Shown here: positions 8,348-16,423 of the stretch, piece after piece
Layout: every line of letters starts with the position of its first letter
How positions within the stretch are numbered: the stretch's first letter is position 1
Virus record (IMG/VR): IMGVR_UViG_3300025118_004856
Location: 1-64,000 of that record
Strand: one strand, 5' to 3'
Length of the DNA stretch: 64,000 bases
DNA from: a virus
Notes under the pieces: generated by a model
The model's input: the letters and a program-made list of their open reading frames with translations, nothing else
What the model was told of the DNA's origin: nothing
Databases searched by the model: none
Program-made: the position numbers and the translations under genes

Positions 8348-9347
8348 AATTATTATCTATAGTTGAATAATGGATAACTTGACTTCCTAATGCTTCAAAT
8401 TTAAAAGGGACATGGACTGATCCTTGCTTTGTCAAAGCGTTTTCAATAATTTTGTGTTTATGTGGTTCAGCAAATATCAATAAAAATCCCCCTCCTCCTG
8501 CACCTAACAACTTACCACCAATAGCACCTTTCCTTAATGCTATATTATACATATTGTCAATCGCATCTGTACTAATTTTATTAGAAATATCCTTTTTCAA
8601 TTTCCAACTTTCATGCAATAACTTACCAAATTCTTTTATATCACTTGAACTTCTCAAAATATTACTAGCTTCATCAACCAAATCAAATAGACTTCGTAAT
8701 GTAGCATTCTTTATTTTAAAATTATCTATCTGACTTTTAGCTATATCAGAAGCAAACCTTGAAAAACCTGTAAAAAATAACATAAGGTGATCTTCCAACA
8801 ATTTCAATCGTTCTGGATCGATAGTAAATGGATTAACATAAAATTCTTGACGCCCCCCAAACTCTATTTTATTAAAACCTCCAAATGAACAAGCTACCTG
8901 ATCTTGAGAGCCTACATTCTCTTCTATTATTTTTTGCTCAACGTGTAATGATGCCTCTGCTAGTTTTCTTTTTGTCACCATATCCCCTTGCAAACCGTAT
9001 AAAGCATGAAGCAAACCAACTGTAAAAGCAGAACTTGAACCTACCCCTGACTTTGCTGGTATATCTCCTGTATGCACTACTTCTAAACCTCCTTTGATTT
9101 TCATATATATAAAACAAGCTCTAACTGAAGGGTGTTTTATTTCTGAAACCCATTTAACTTCTTCTTTTTCTGAATACCTAATAATATGATCAAACTTAAA
9201 AAATGGAGGAAGATTTCTTAAAAGAATATAGCAATACTTATTGATTGTAGTAGATAATACCTGCCCACCATGCTGTCTATACCATTGTGGGTAATCAGTT
9301 CCTCCCCCAAATAGACTGACACGAAATGGTGTTCTTGTAATAATTAT
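8340..9347 (-). CDS. hddA: GHMP-family heptose-7-phosphate kinase (HddA-like), non-AUG start
   Basis: About 335 residues, the usual HddA length. The reading frame continues 81 codons upstream of the first ATG (at 9104) and encodes the conserved N-terminus (TRTPFRVSLFGGGTDYP), so the ATG-initiated product would lack the substrate-binding start of the domain. The next in-frame stop is at 9363, and no ATG, GTG or TTG lies between it and the conserved region; the start is probably ATA or ATT near 9341-9347, behind AAAGGA. Motifs: GGGTDYP, the ATP loop PAKSGVGSSSAFT, and GAGGGGF near the C-terminus. It phosphorylates D-glycero-D-manno-heptose 7-phosphate for GDP-heptose synthesis. Confidence 0.82.
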   Translation of the reverse strand: MIITRTPFRVSLFGGGTDYPQWYRQHGGQVLSTTINKYCYILLRNLPPFFKFDHIIRYSEKEEVKWVSEIKHPSVRACFIYMKIKGGLEVVHTGDIPAKSGVGSSSAFTVGLLHALYGLQGDMVTKRKLAEASLHVEQKIIEENVGSQDQVACSFGGFNKIEFGGRQEFYVNPFTIDPERLKLLEDHLMLFFTGFSRFASDIAKSQIDNFKIKNATLRSLFDLVDEASNILRSSSDIKEFGKLLHESWKLKKDISNKISTDAIDNMYNIALRKGAIGGKLLGAGGGGFLLIFAEPHKHKIIENALTKQGSVHVPFKFEALGSQVIHYSTIDNNYD

Positions 9348-9348
9348 G

Positions 9349-9480
9349 TCAATATCCTTTCTTTAATAATATTCCCAATTGCCATTCTAGTTCATTTCGT
9401 AATCTATCGATCTCATGAGCTGCCCCATTTAATTTATCAGCCAAATCCTGAGCAACTGCTTCATTAACAGCTAAAAACAC
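9349..9480 (-). CDS. Short open frame, possible gene remnant (43 aa)
   Basis: GTG-started, predicted helical (HEIDRLRNELEWQLG). Its TGA lies right before the non-AUG start of the HddA-like gene, so it could couple that gene's translation. It lies between the sugar cluster and the foreign methyltransferase island, and may be the 3' end of a phage gene broken by the insertion. Confidence 0.4.
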   Translation of the reverse strand: MFLAVNEAVAQDLADKLNGAAHEIDRLRNELEWQLGILLKKGY

Positions 9481-9502
9481 AGCTATTATGATAATGGATT
9501 AT

Positions 9503-12500
9503 CTAACCCGTTTGAAACGCACCCGGCCATCCACCATGTTCCTCAATTACCTCGTCGATTTCTTTCATGATGCGGATAGTTTCGTTTAAGGCAACAACTA
9601 TTTTCTGGTAGTGATTGAGATCTTCCTCGGTTAAAACACGTCCTGGGTTGCCTTTTTTTGGGCCACGATCTTTGAGCCATTTGTGACAAACCTGGTATCC
9701 TCCTATTTCGAAATCCCATATTTCTTGTTTGACACACTTAAAATGATCCACAGAATTAATTAAAATTTGTTTTTTTATGGAATCATACTTTGGGTAGCCA
9801 TTTGCTACCTCGCTGTTAATTGCTCCCACATAAATCGCAATCTTTTGTCTAAAAGGATTAATTTTGGTGATACCAGAAGCATTCCAGGGCGCATCTTTAT
9901 AGTTTTCATCGAGAAGATGAAAAGCAACAAGTTCGGCACCTTTAGCCACAAGAGCCCATTTAAGATCACTTGAACCTGAAATAGGAATTCCAGGATATGT
10001 ATCCATCAATGCTTGACCATATTTCTCGCGATAAGTTGGGGAATATAATATAGAGTATATATAGTAAAAAGCAGCATACGGTGCTATCCATTGTTTATTA
10101 CTATTCTTAAAGTGTTTTAGGAACGATGGGTCAATATTTGGCATAGGCTTATCATCTGTAGGTACATTAATCCAAAGGGGGAACATTTGTGTAGATCGAT
10201 CATGAGAACAGCATTTTTTTTCCCCAGTCCTTCTTGAAACCAGTGCATGTGTAAATAGTTTTGTTGTTTTTACATGAGGCGTCATTAATACTAGGTTTTC
10301 CACACTAAGAATGCTCTCTGTAATTGGTCTAGCTGGAGCATCAAGTATATGAGGTTCGTAGTAAATGAGACGATAGTCAAAAGGACGATATAATATCGAA
10401 TGAATTTTATCATCCGAAGTTCCATCATGGAGTAGTCTTCTTTTCGACTTCTCAACATCCCACTTTTTTTTAACAGAATACCCAAGTTCCTCCTCTAAAG
10501 AGTTGTCTCCTCTGTCCAGTTTAGAGAATCTACTAATTTTGCTTCGAAGTGTCTGCCTATCATGATCAATAACCAAACTGTCTCGCGAAGTGATAATGCA
10601 GCAGCTATTAATTCGCATTATGCTTCCCAAACCTTGCCAAACGGAGAATTCTTTTGTTGACTCTGCATCCTCAGGAATAAACTTATAAAATGGTTCTGAG
10701 GGATCCAAACTACTTTCAGGGAAATCCACCATGCTTTTATCTTCAACAGCTTTATATTTCTCTGCTCGATCTCCAAGTAGTCTGCTGTAGCTGCACCAAC
10801 TCTTGTTTGAATTCATTGATATGGATAAAAACGAGATAGCAACCCCTTGGGAAATATCAAAAATATTCTGATCTGCCTTTGCGGAAAATTCTTTTTCTGC
10901 CATATGACCACCAAGGTTTAAGAACTTCAATTTATTGAATAAATTGAGGAACGTCCATCTCATCCCACGTAATGAACGTGAGCTAAGAAATCCAAAATTA
11001 GAAATATAAGAACCGATACCATGTCCGCTTTCGAATATGAGAGAGCTGAGTAACCCAAAAAATTTTATGTAGTCGTCTTGTAAATTGAGTTCATGAGCTA
11101 GTGCTCCTTTCTCAATAATTCGTTTACCTGCAACATATCGAAAAGGCTTTATAAGAGAAACAGCAGCATCAGAAAGGTTAGCTGACATGACTGAATACGG
11201 AGGATTTCCTATAACCACTGTAAATCTAAGATTCCGCTTGATAGCATTCACTGCCTTCGCCTCATGCGCTAACGCAGGAATTTCAAAGACAAAGGTGTCT
11301 GAGAAATCCTGTGGTGGCTCAAGTGCGTTGGTCAGGTACACTCTCACTCGCTCTTCGCTGCCAAAGCAGTAGCCGGTCTCGTAAAGCTTGAGCCCGATCT
11401 TAAGATGTGCAATAGCGTAGGGTGCCATTAGCAGCTCGTAGCCGTACAAACGTGGCAGAAGGTACTTTGGAACGTACTCATTCCAGAGCTTATCGGTCTT
11501 CTTCTTGCTGTGGCCTTCGGCCTGCCACTTCTCGGTCATCGTTTTGTGGATGAGGTCGATCACTTCTACTAAAAAGGTACCAGTACCAGTTGCGGGATCG
11601 AGAATCTGAACGAAGGGCTGATCCTTGGTTGCTCCCTCGGGAATATAGAGGTCGTCGTGGAGTTTGGTCATTTCGCCCCAGGTGATCGTGTCTGCAAGGC
11701 CATCTTCAAGACTGAACTTGGTGCGCAGCAGCTCGTCAACCGAGCGGACGATGAAGGAGACTACAGGTCGGGGGGTATAAAACACTCCGCGCTGCATTCG
11801 TTTTTTGGCATCGTACTCCTTGAGGAAGAGCTCATAAAAGTGTATGACCGGGTCTTCCTGAGGGTTTCTGTCCCCAAAGTCCCGGACAATTGCTTCCATG
11901 TGAGTATTAGGGTTATTCAACAACTCCACTACCTCATTTACCCCGAGTTCGTCAAAGTCGACGTCAGCACTAAGCTTGGTCCTATCGCTTTTTTCACCGA
12001 CAGAAAGGAAAGTTTCCATCAGGTCTTTGAGGAAGGGATTTGTGATAGGAATCTGATCTAAGAAGTCATCTGCTGTGCTAGGTTTCGGGTTTGTAATTCG
12101 TGAAGAAAGCAGACCATAAGCAATAGTCTGTGCATACATATCAGCGAAACTGTCCTCATCTAAATCGTGAATAAGGGCTTTCTTAACTGCCTTCATTAGC
12201 ATTCGGCGAGGACCGTTCTCTGTTTCAATGGATAGTACATCGTTGATACATGCTCGAATACTCTGTGCAAGTTTAGCAAGCCTTATGAACAAGGACTTAG
12301 ACGTATTGATTACCTCTAAATGCTGCAATGTAAAAGCCGATGTCCATGTTTTTCGCCAAGTGTCTATATCATTTTCATCCTCTGGCCAAGTAAGTTTTGA
12401 GTGAAGTTCATCTGAAACATTATCAAGATGTAGAGGAGTATCTAAGTTATCCCATCCCAAAACTTTTAGAGTAGGAAGAGATTTCTTGTTTACGTTTTGC

Positions 12501-12913
12501 GAAAAGTGCGCAAGGCTTATTCTTCGTTCTTCGCTTTCTCCATAGTTAGAGATGAAGAGTAAATCGTTCATACTCCAAGCGGGTCTTTCTGAGACATTAG
12601 CAGAAGCACGCTTCCTAAATACAACTCGGCTAAGAATCCTCCGTAGGGCTACGACTGGGAGTCTTTTAGGCTCAAACTTGACAAAAAAGATAGCCCAAGG
12701 TGGTTGGTTAGGCACTAATGGTCTTAGACGTCTAATCTCCTTAATCTTAGCAGCATTTTTTCTATCGATTCCCAGTTCTTCAGGAGTATAGTCAAAGGTT
12801 AAGTCCTCAAAATTATCAGAACTGATAGGCCAATCGAGTTCGTCGTGGAGATACTTAATAAGTTGTGGGAACGCTCTAACATCTTTTAGCAAATCACGAT
12901 GGTTTGGAGCCAT
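9503..12913 (-). CDS. Large adenine-specific DNA methyltransferase (type ISP / DrmMI-like)
   Basis: 1136 residues. An N-terminal helical region (1-360) leads to GVFYTPRPVVSFIVR (376-390), AdoMet motif I DPATGTG (439-445) and catalytic NPPY (570-573), as in gamma-type N6-adenine methylases. The C-terminal part (YSPTYREKYG near 950-970) looks like the specificity domain of type ISP enzymes. Unlike full type ISP proteins, there is no nuclease or DEAD helicase. The gene just upstream is the end of a helicase, so this could be the methylase of a DISARM class 1 (drmD-drmMI order) or related locus. The 5' half is clearly richer in GC than its neighbours, a sign of transfer. Likely role here: protecting phage DNA from a host system. 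Confidence 0.82.
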   Translation of the reverse strand: MAPNHRDLLKDVRAFPQLIKYLHDELDWPISSDNFEDLTFDYTPEELGIDRKNAAKIKEIRRLRPLVPNQPPWAIFFVKFEPKRLPVVALRRILSRVVFRKRASANVSERPAWSMNDLLFISNYGESEERRISLAHFSQNVNKKSLPTLKVLGWDNLDTPLHLDNVSDELHSKLTWPEDENDIDTWRKTWTSAFTLQHLEVINTSKSLFIRLAKLAQSIRACINDVLSIETENGPRRMLMKAVKKALIHDLDEDSFADMYAQTIAYGLLSSRITNPKPSTADDFLDQIPITNPFLKDLMETFLSVGEKSDRTKLSADVDFDELGVNEVVELLNNPNTHMEAIVRDFGDRNPQEDPVIHFYELFLKEYDAKKRMQRGVFYTPRPVVSFIVRSVDELLRTKFSLEDGLADTITWGEMTKLHDDLYIPEGATKDQPFVQILDPATGTGTFLVEVIDLIHKTMTEKWQAEGHSKKKTDKLWNEYVPKYLLPRLYGYELLMAPYAIAHLKIGLKLYETGYCFGSEERVRVYLTNALEPPQDFSDTFVFEIPALAHEAKAVNAIKRNLRFTVVIGNPPYSVMSANLSDAAVSLIKPFRYVAGKRIIEKGALAHELNLQDDYIKFFGLLSSLIFESGHGIGSYISNFGFLSSRSLRGMRWTFLNLFNKLKFLNLGGHMAEKEFSAKADQNIFDISQGVAISFLSISMNSNKSWCSYSRLLGDRAEKYKAVEDKSMVDFPESSLDPSEPFYKFIPEDAESTKEFSVWQGLGSIMRINSCCIITSRDSLVIDHDRQTLRSKISRFSKLDRGDNSLEEELGYSVKKKWDVEKSKRRLLHDGTSDDKIHSILYRPFDYRLIYYEPHILDAPARPITESILSVENLVLMTPHVKTTKLFTHALVSRRTGEKKCCSHDRSTQMFPLWINVPTDDKPMPNIDPSFLKHFKNSNKQWIAPYAAFYYIYSILYSPTYREKYGQALMDTYPGIPISGSSDLKWALVAKGAELVAFHLLDENYKDAPWNASGITKINPFRQKIAIYVGAINSEVANGYPKYDSIKKQILINSVDHFKCVKQEIWDFEIGGYQVCHKWLKDRGPKKGNPGRVLTEEDLNHYQKIVVALNETIRIMKEIDEVIEEHGGWPGAFQTG

Positions 12914-12916
12914 TTA

Positions 12917-13423
12917 TTACTCCTCGTTGAGTTCCATCCAGGCTTTAAGAATAGGTTTCACATCTATAGGAGCATCAACACGTTTAAGATACGTATTTTT
13001 GATATGCTTTAGAACCTTTATCCGAATCTCTATTAGAGTTTTCTGGTCAGCAACGCACTTACGTGGCGTGTTAGGTTTAGATCGAATACTCTGGATGATT
13101 TCGCCGGGTTCTTCGAGAATTACCCCTTTGTCAATGTCATAAAGATACCATCGGGTTGTTCCTGCCTCCTCGGTGAACTGTTCTTTTTCCTTATCCAGGG
13201 CAGGTAGGACGTAACAAAAAAAGACTCCATAAGTACCCTTAGCTGGGCGTTTCCGCCCACTGAATATGGAACCAGGAAGACCGCCAAGATACTTATCAAG
13301 ATCAGGATTTTCCTTGAGCAACTTTTGATATTCAAGATGCATTCCCTCTACTGCTGTCTTCTTTCCTTCATAGGCATGGTTAAATTCTTTTTTTGCTGCC
13401 TTTCTTAATTCTTGTGTATTCAT
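12917..13423 (-). pseudogene. C-terminal remnant of an SNF2/DrmD-like helicase
   Basis: 168 residues. It resembles only the end of large SNF2-family helicases found beside adenine methylases (phrases such as RWYLYD, HIKNTYLK and KAWMELN). Helicase motifs are absent. The frame has an ATG, but the normal protein would be several times longer. It ends four bases before the methyltransferase start, the spacing of an original operon. It could be a functional small partner, but a truncated gene is more likely. The assignment rests on remembered family sequence. Confidence 0.5.
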
Positions 13424-13443
13424 AATTTCTCATAAATAAAAAA

Positions 13444-13713
13444 AGTAGTGGGTGCAAAAAACAAAAAGTTCTACGCTATCAGAAAAGAACTCTCAACTGC
13501 CTTCTTCAACATATCCGACAGACACCCACTACTCAATAATGTGAGCTTACCACCTAAATTCTATTAAAAGAATTTATGACTGCCTTATTCAATATATTCG
13601 GCAGACTCCCATTATTAAAATTGCAAGTAATGGGTGCATTAACCGTGTAAATCTTCGCTCAAAAAGACTTAACATTCCCGCTATTTCAATATATTTCACG
13701 GACACCCACTACC
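13444..13713 (-). repeat. Three tandem ~85-bp hairpin repeats
   Basis: Three units: 13444-13533, 13535-13616 and 13626-13713. Each begins and ends with long inverted arms; unit 1 has a perfect 11-bp pair AGTAGTGGGTG/CACCCACTACT. On the minus strand every unit reads arm, GTCYG..., an (A)TATRTTGAA segment, then a second small stem (such as AGTTCT/AGAACT) and the closing arm, which suggests a three-way junction. Units differ by compensating changes. No open frame longer than 30 codons lies here. Could be REP-like elements, small RNAs or a mobile-element end. Confidence 0.8.
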
Positions 13714-13801
13714 TGTTATTTCCTTTAAGAGAAGGCAACGCTTTTTCACATTGTTGTTTGATTTTTCCGATTAAGCTAATTACTTCTACCGTAGAATACA
13801 T
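13709..13801 (-). CDS. Truncated short open frame at island border (30 aa)
   Basis: Begins MYSTVEVISLIGKIK and stops inside the closing arm of the third hairpin unit. It overlaps the end of the upstream gene. AAAGGA precedes the ATG closely. The product looks like the start of a helical phage protein cut short by the repeat/methyltransferase island. Confidence 0.35.
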   Translation of the reverse strand: MYSTVEVISLIGKIKQQCEKALPSLKGNNR

Positions 13802-14066
13802 ACCATCCTTTGTTATCTTTTTCTTCTTCTACATGGCAGTTTTCCTTTAGTGCTTGTGGAGTAGATATTTCACTAAATGCTTGTACTGCGGCCACATACG
13901 CTTTATAAAAATCATCATTCAATTTCTCACTTTGAACACCATCAATCTTTAACATGAAAGCGTAACCTCCAAGACACCTATAAATTTTACAAAAACCCAA
14001 ATCTATGCTTACACTACCATGTGTGCTAATCGTAATAAGGCATGGACTATTTTCTAAAATTAACAT
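13776..14066 (-). CDS. Hypothetical protein, 96 aa
   Basis: Not recognised. Alternating hydrophobic residues in the first half suggest beta strands; no signal peptide or catalytic motif is visible. It lies on the phage side of the island border. Confidence 0.6.
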   Translation of the reverse strand: MLILENSPCLITISTHGSVSIDLGFCKIYRCLGGYAFMLKIDGVQSEKLNDDFYKAYVAAVQAFSEISTPQALKENCHVEEEKDNKGWYVFYGRSN

Positions 14067-14113
14067 TGTTTTCTCTTAATCCTTATACATATCTTTCTTT
14101 TCATTCTTATTCT

Positions 14114-14488
14114 TTATTCTTCAGTCTCTTCAGTGAATTTTCTCAAATCATTCTTAGATGGATTAGCAAATCTTTCTCTTGCCATATCATGATACTCATT
14201 AGATAAATCAAATCCAATATAATCATGACCCAATAACTGTGCTGCTAGTCCAGTCGTACCTGAACCACTGTAGGGGTCAAGCACTAGACCAGATTCATCC
14301 AATACGCCTTGAATACATCTAGAAGGAAGTTGAATTGGGAAAGGTGCAGGATGAGGATTCTTCATCTCAGGTCCAAACTTCCATACACTTGTATAATTAA
14401 CTGACCTTCTAGTATGATCATACTTTTTTAAATAGGTTCTTAGCCTGTTATCTAAGGCTAAATTTCTTGATGTTAATAAACTTTGCAT
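14114..14488 (-). pseudogene. 3' remnant of a DNA (N4/N6) methyltransferase
   Basis: 124 residues corresponding to the C-terminal end of a beta-class DNA methyltransferase: NPHPAPFP, then AdoMet motif I DPYSGSGTTG (71-80) and GFDLS. The catalytic (D/N)PPY half is missing. The frame is open only a few codons upstream of the ATG, where it meets the truncated RNA ligase gene. One deletion appears to have removed the start of this gene and the end of the ligase. It is unlikely to be active. Confidence 0.72.
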
Positions 14489-14664
14489 ACGGCTAATATT
14501 GTCCTTTGAATACCTATCTTGATTCTCATAAAAAGTTCTCCGTTAACCTTACCAAAAGCAAACTGACTACCATCTATCTTTTCCGTAATTTCTACTTCAT
14601 CATCAAAAATGTTAGAAATGTAGTCTGTACCAATTGCAAATATTTTTGGAAATGCATTAATCAT
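14473..14664 (-). pseudogene. 5' remnant of an Rnl2-type RNA ligase
   Basis: 63 residues. VEITEKIDGSQFAFG carries the nucleotidyltransferase motif KxDG (29-32), whose Lys is adenylated in RNA and DNA ligases of the T4 Rnl2 kind. All later ligase motifs are missing: after NGELFMR the frame runs into unrelated sequence and stops. It overlaps the methyltransferase remnant by 16 bases, consistent with a deletion joining two genes. Confidence 0.68.
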
Positions 14665-15628
14665 TTTTATTCTCCTTATACCAATCTATAGTTTTCCTCA
14701 TACCATCATAAATATTATTCCAAGAACGATATCCTAAAAGTTTATAAATTTTATCCATATTTAACAATCTCTTTTTAACTGTTGATGGTTTACCTTTTGA
14801 GTGTTTAATGTTTTTCTTTTTCACACCCATCATATCTAATATCTTATTAACACTGAAACCCTCTCCATAACCTACATTAAAAATATCAAACTTGTCTACC
14901 TTTTCCGTTAATGCTAAAACATCTCTTACAAAATCATCTACATAAATAAAATCCCTTACATCCTCACCATCTCCCCACACTTCAAACGGATTCTGACCAT
15001 CGCAATATTTTTTAATCAATGCAGCCATTACATGGGAAGTATCAGGATTGAAGTCATCATAAGGACCATATACATTACTCGGTCTAACAATTAAACACTG
15101 CATAGGATTTTTTACTTTTGTGGAATAAAACTCACACAGCTTTTCTACATACCGTTTCATGTGAGCCACTCCAAAATAACAATCTGGAGGATCAGACAAA
15201 TAACCTTCTGCTTCTAAAAAGCTTCTATCATTATTAATTACCAACTCTGGATAAACAGCACCACTACTTATAAATACAAACTTTTTTACCCCAGCTTTAT
15301 GAGCTGCATCCAGAAGATAAGTATTCATAACTGTATTATCAGTTACCAAAGCTGCAGGATTCTCATTCATAAACTTTGCACCATGCGTCACAGCTGCACA
15401 ATGTATAATTATATCCATTTCTTCGACTACATCTTCACAATCTCTTTTTTTAGTTAAATCTCTATACATAAGAAATGCTTTGATAGTTGGATCTTGTAAA
15501 ACATTGTTGTTAATAACACAATATAAATCACAACCCATTAACTGTTCCAATTTTAAAAGCACATTAGTTCCGATAAAGCCACTTGCTCCTGTTACCAATA
15601 CTTTTTTACCTTTAAAATAATCACTCAT
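14657..15628 (-). CDS. NAD(P)-dependent sugar epimerase/reductase, GDP-fucose-synthase-like
   Basis: 323 residues, extended SDR family. Rossmann motif TGASGFIG (14-21), IHCAA, SSGAVYP, and RPSNVYGPYD are visible. The family includes GDP-4-keto-6-deoxy sugar 3,5-epimerase/reductases and nucleotide-sugar C4 reductases. The usual YxxxK pair reads YFGVAHMK, so the catalytic Lys seems shifted or replaced by His; this may affect activity. Within the cluster it could be the final reductase making a GDP-6-deoxy sugar. Confidence 0.8.
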   Translation of the reverse strand: MSDYFKGKKVLVTGASGFIGTNVLLKLEQLMGCDLYCVINNNVLQDPTIKAFLMYRDLTKKRDCEDVVEEMDIIIHCAAVTHGAKFMNENPAALVTDNTVMNTYLLDAAHKAGVKKFVFISSGAVYPELVINNDRSFLEAEGYLSDPPDCYFGVAHMKRYVEKLCEFYSTKVKNPMQCLIVRPSNVYGPYDDFNPDTSHVMAALIKKYCDGQNPFEVWGDGEDVRDFIYVDDFVRDVLALTEKVDKFDIFNVGYGEGFSVNKILDMMGVKKKNIKHSKGKPSTVKKRLLNMDKIYKLLGYRSWNNIYDGMRKTIDWYKENKND

Positions 15629-15894
15629 TTCTGTTCACCCCAAATATTTTTTGTAACCCAATCACACCACTTCACAACTATCTCTTTATCAAGCCCAGTA
15701 GCTTCATCAATCATTTTTTCTATTGGTGACCGATTAACTAAAACTGCAATATCAATCCCAGTATCTTCTTTAAATGCTTTTGTTATTCCTTCTACCCCAG
15801 AAGACGCTGATACACAGCTCAACCAAGCCTCTGTCATAATATTATCTCCATACGGAATTGACTTCATACCTTTAACTGGTTTTTTCATTTTCAC
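15625..15894 (-). CDS. Hypothetical protein, 89 aa
   Basis: Not recognised. It overlaps genes on both sides (4 and 23 bases) and so is firmly inside the sugar operon. No membrane segment; one half is helical, with two tryptophans near the end. Confidence 0.55.
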   Translation of the reverse strand: MKMKKPVKGMKSIPYGDNIMTEAWLSCVSASSGVEGITKAFKEDTGIDIAVLVNRSPIEKMIDEATGLDKEIVVKWCDWVTKNIWGEQK

Positions 15895-16423
15895 ACCATT
15901 CTATATTATCATCTCGTTTAGATAAAATTATTTCTTCTTTCCTAACTGGCCATCTTATATTAAATAAAGGTTCATCAAACCTATAAGTAAACTGCATCTC
16001 CTTACCTTCATAATAAGACGATTGTTTATAATGAAATATAGCTGTATCACTCATAACTAAATGAGCATTTCCATAACACGGAGGTATTAATATCTGCTCC
16101 CTTCTTTTTTCAGATAGCATAAAACCTTCCCAAAACCCAAATTTATCAGATGTTTCATCACAATTCACAACTACTAAATAAAATTCCCCATACAAACAAG
16201 ATACTAATTTCCATGTTTTGTTATCCCCATGGATTCCTCGTAAGACATTTTTTCTTGAAACTGATATATCATCCTGAACAAAATTATCAAAATCTACTAA
16301 ATATCCTAACTTGCCACCGTATCGCTGCCTATTATAAATTTCTATATATTCACCTCTATGATCTATAAAAGGATCAAGTAATATTCTTTTTACTCCATCA
16401 AGTGTTGTGTCTTCTACTTTCAT
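15872..16423 (-). CDS. RmlC-like dTDP/GDP-4-keto-sugar 3,5-epimerase
   Basis: 183 residues, a cupin of the dTDP-4-dehydrorhamnose 3,5-epimerase family. DHRGEYIEIYN near the start and VLRGIHGD (with the family's catalytic His) are visible, followed by the beta-rich core LIPPCYGNAH. It epimerises C3 and/or C5 of 4-keto-6-deoxy sugars. Beside a GDP-mannose-dehydratase-like and reductase genes, it fits GDP-6-deoxy-heptose synthesis; the substrate is inferred. Confidence 0.82.
   Translation of the reverse strand: MKVEDTTLDGVKRILLDPFIDHRGEYIEIYNRQRYGGKLGYLVDFDNFVQDDISVSRKNVLRGIHGDNKTWKLVSCLYGEFYLVVVNCDETSDKFGFWEGFMLSEKRREQILIPPCYGNAHLVMSDTAIFHYKQSSYYEGKEMQFTYRFDEPLFNIRWPVRKEEIILSKRDDNIEWCENEKTS

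Noticed and set aside
11657-12061. Plus-strand open frame of 134 codons
   Set aside because: Antisense shadow of the large methyltransferase; no RBS and no recognisable protein features.
9503-12913. Complete type ISP restriction-modification enzyme
   Set aside because: No N-terminal nuclease or DEAD-box helicase; only the methyltransferase and specificity parts are present.
13444-13713. CRISPR array or integron attC sites
   Set aside because: The units are imperfect tandem hairpins of 82-90 bp without uniform repeats and spacers, and lack the GTTRRRY/RYYYAAC boxes of attC.
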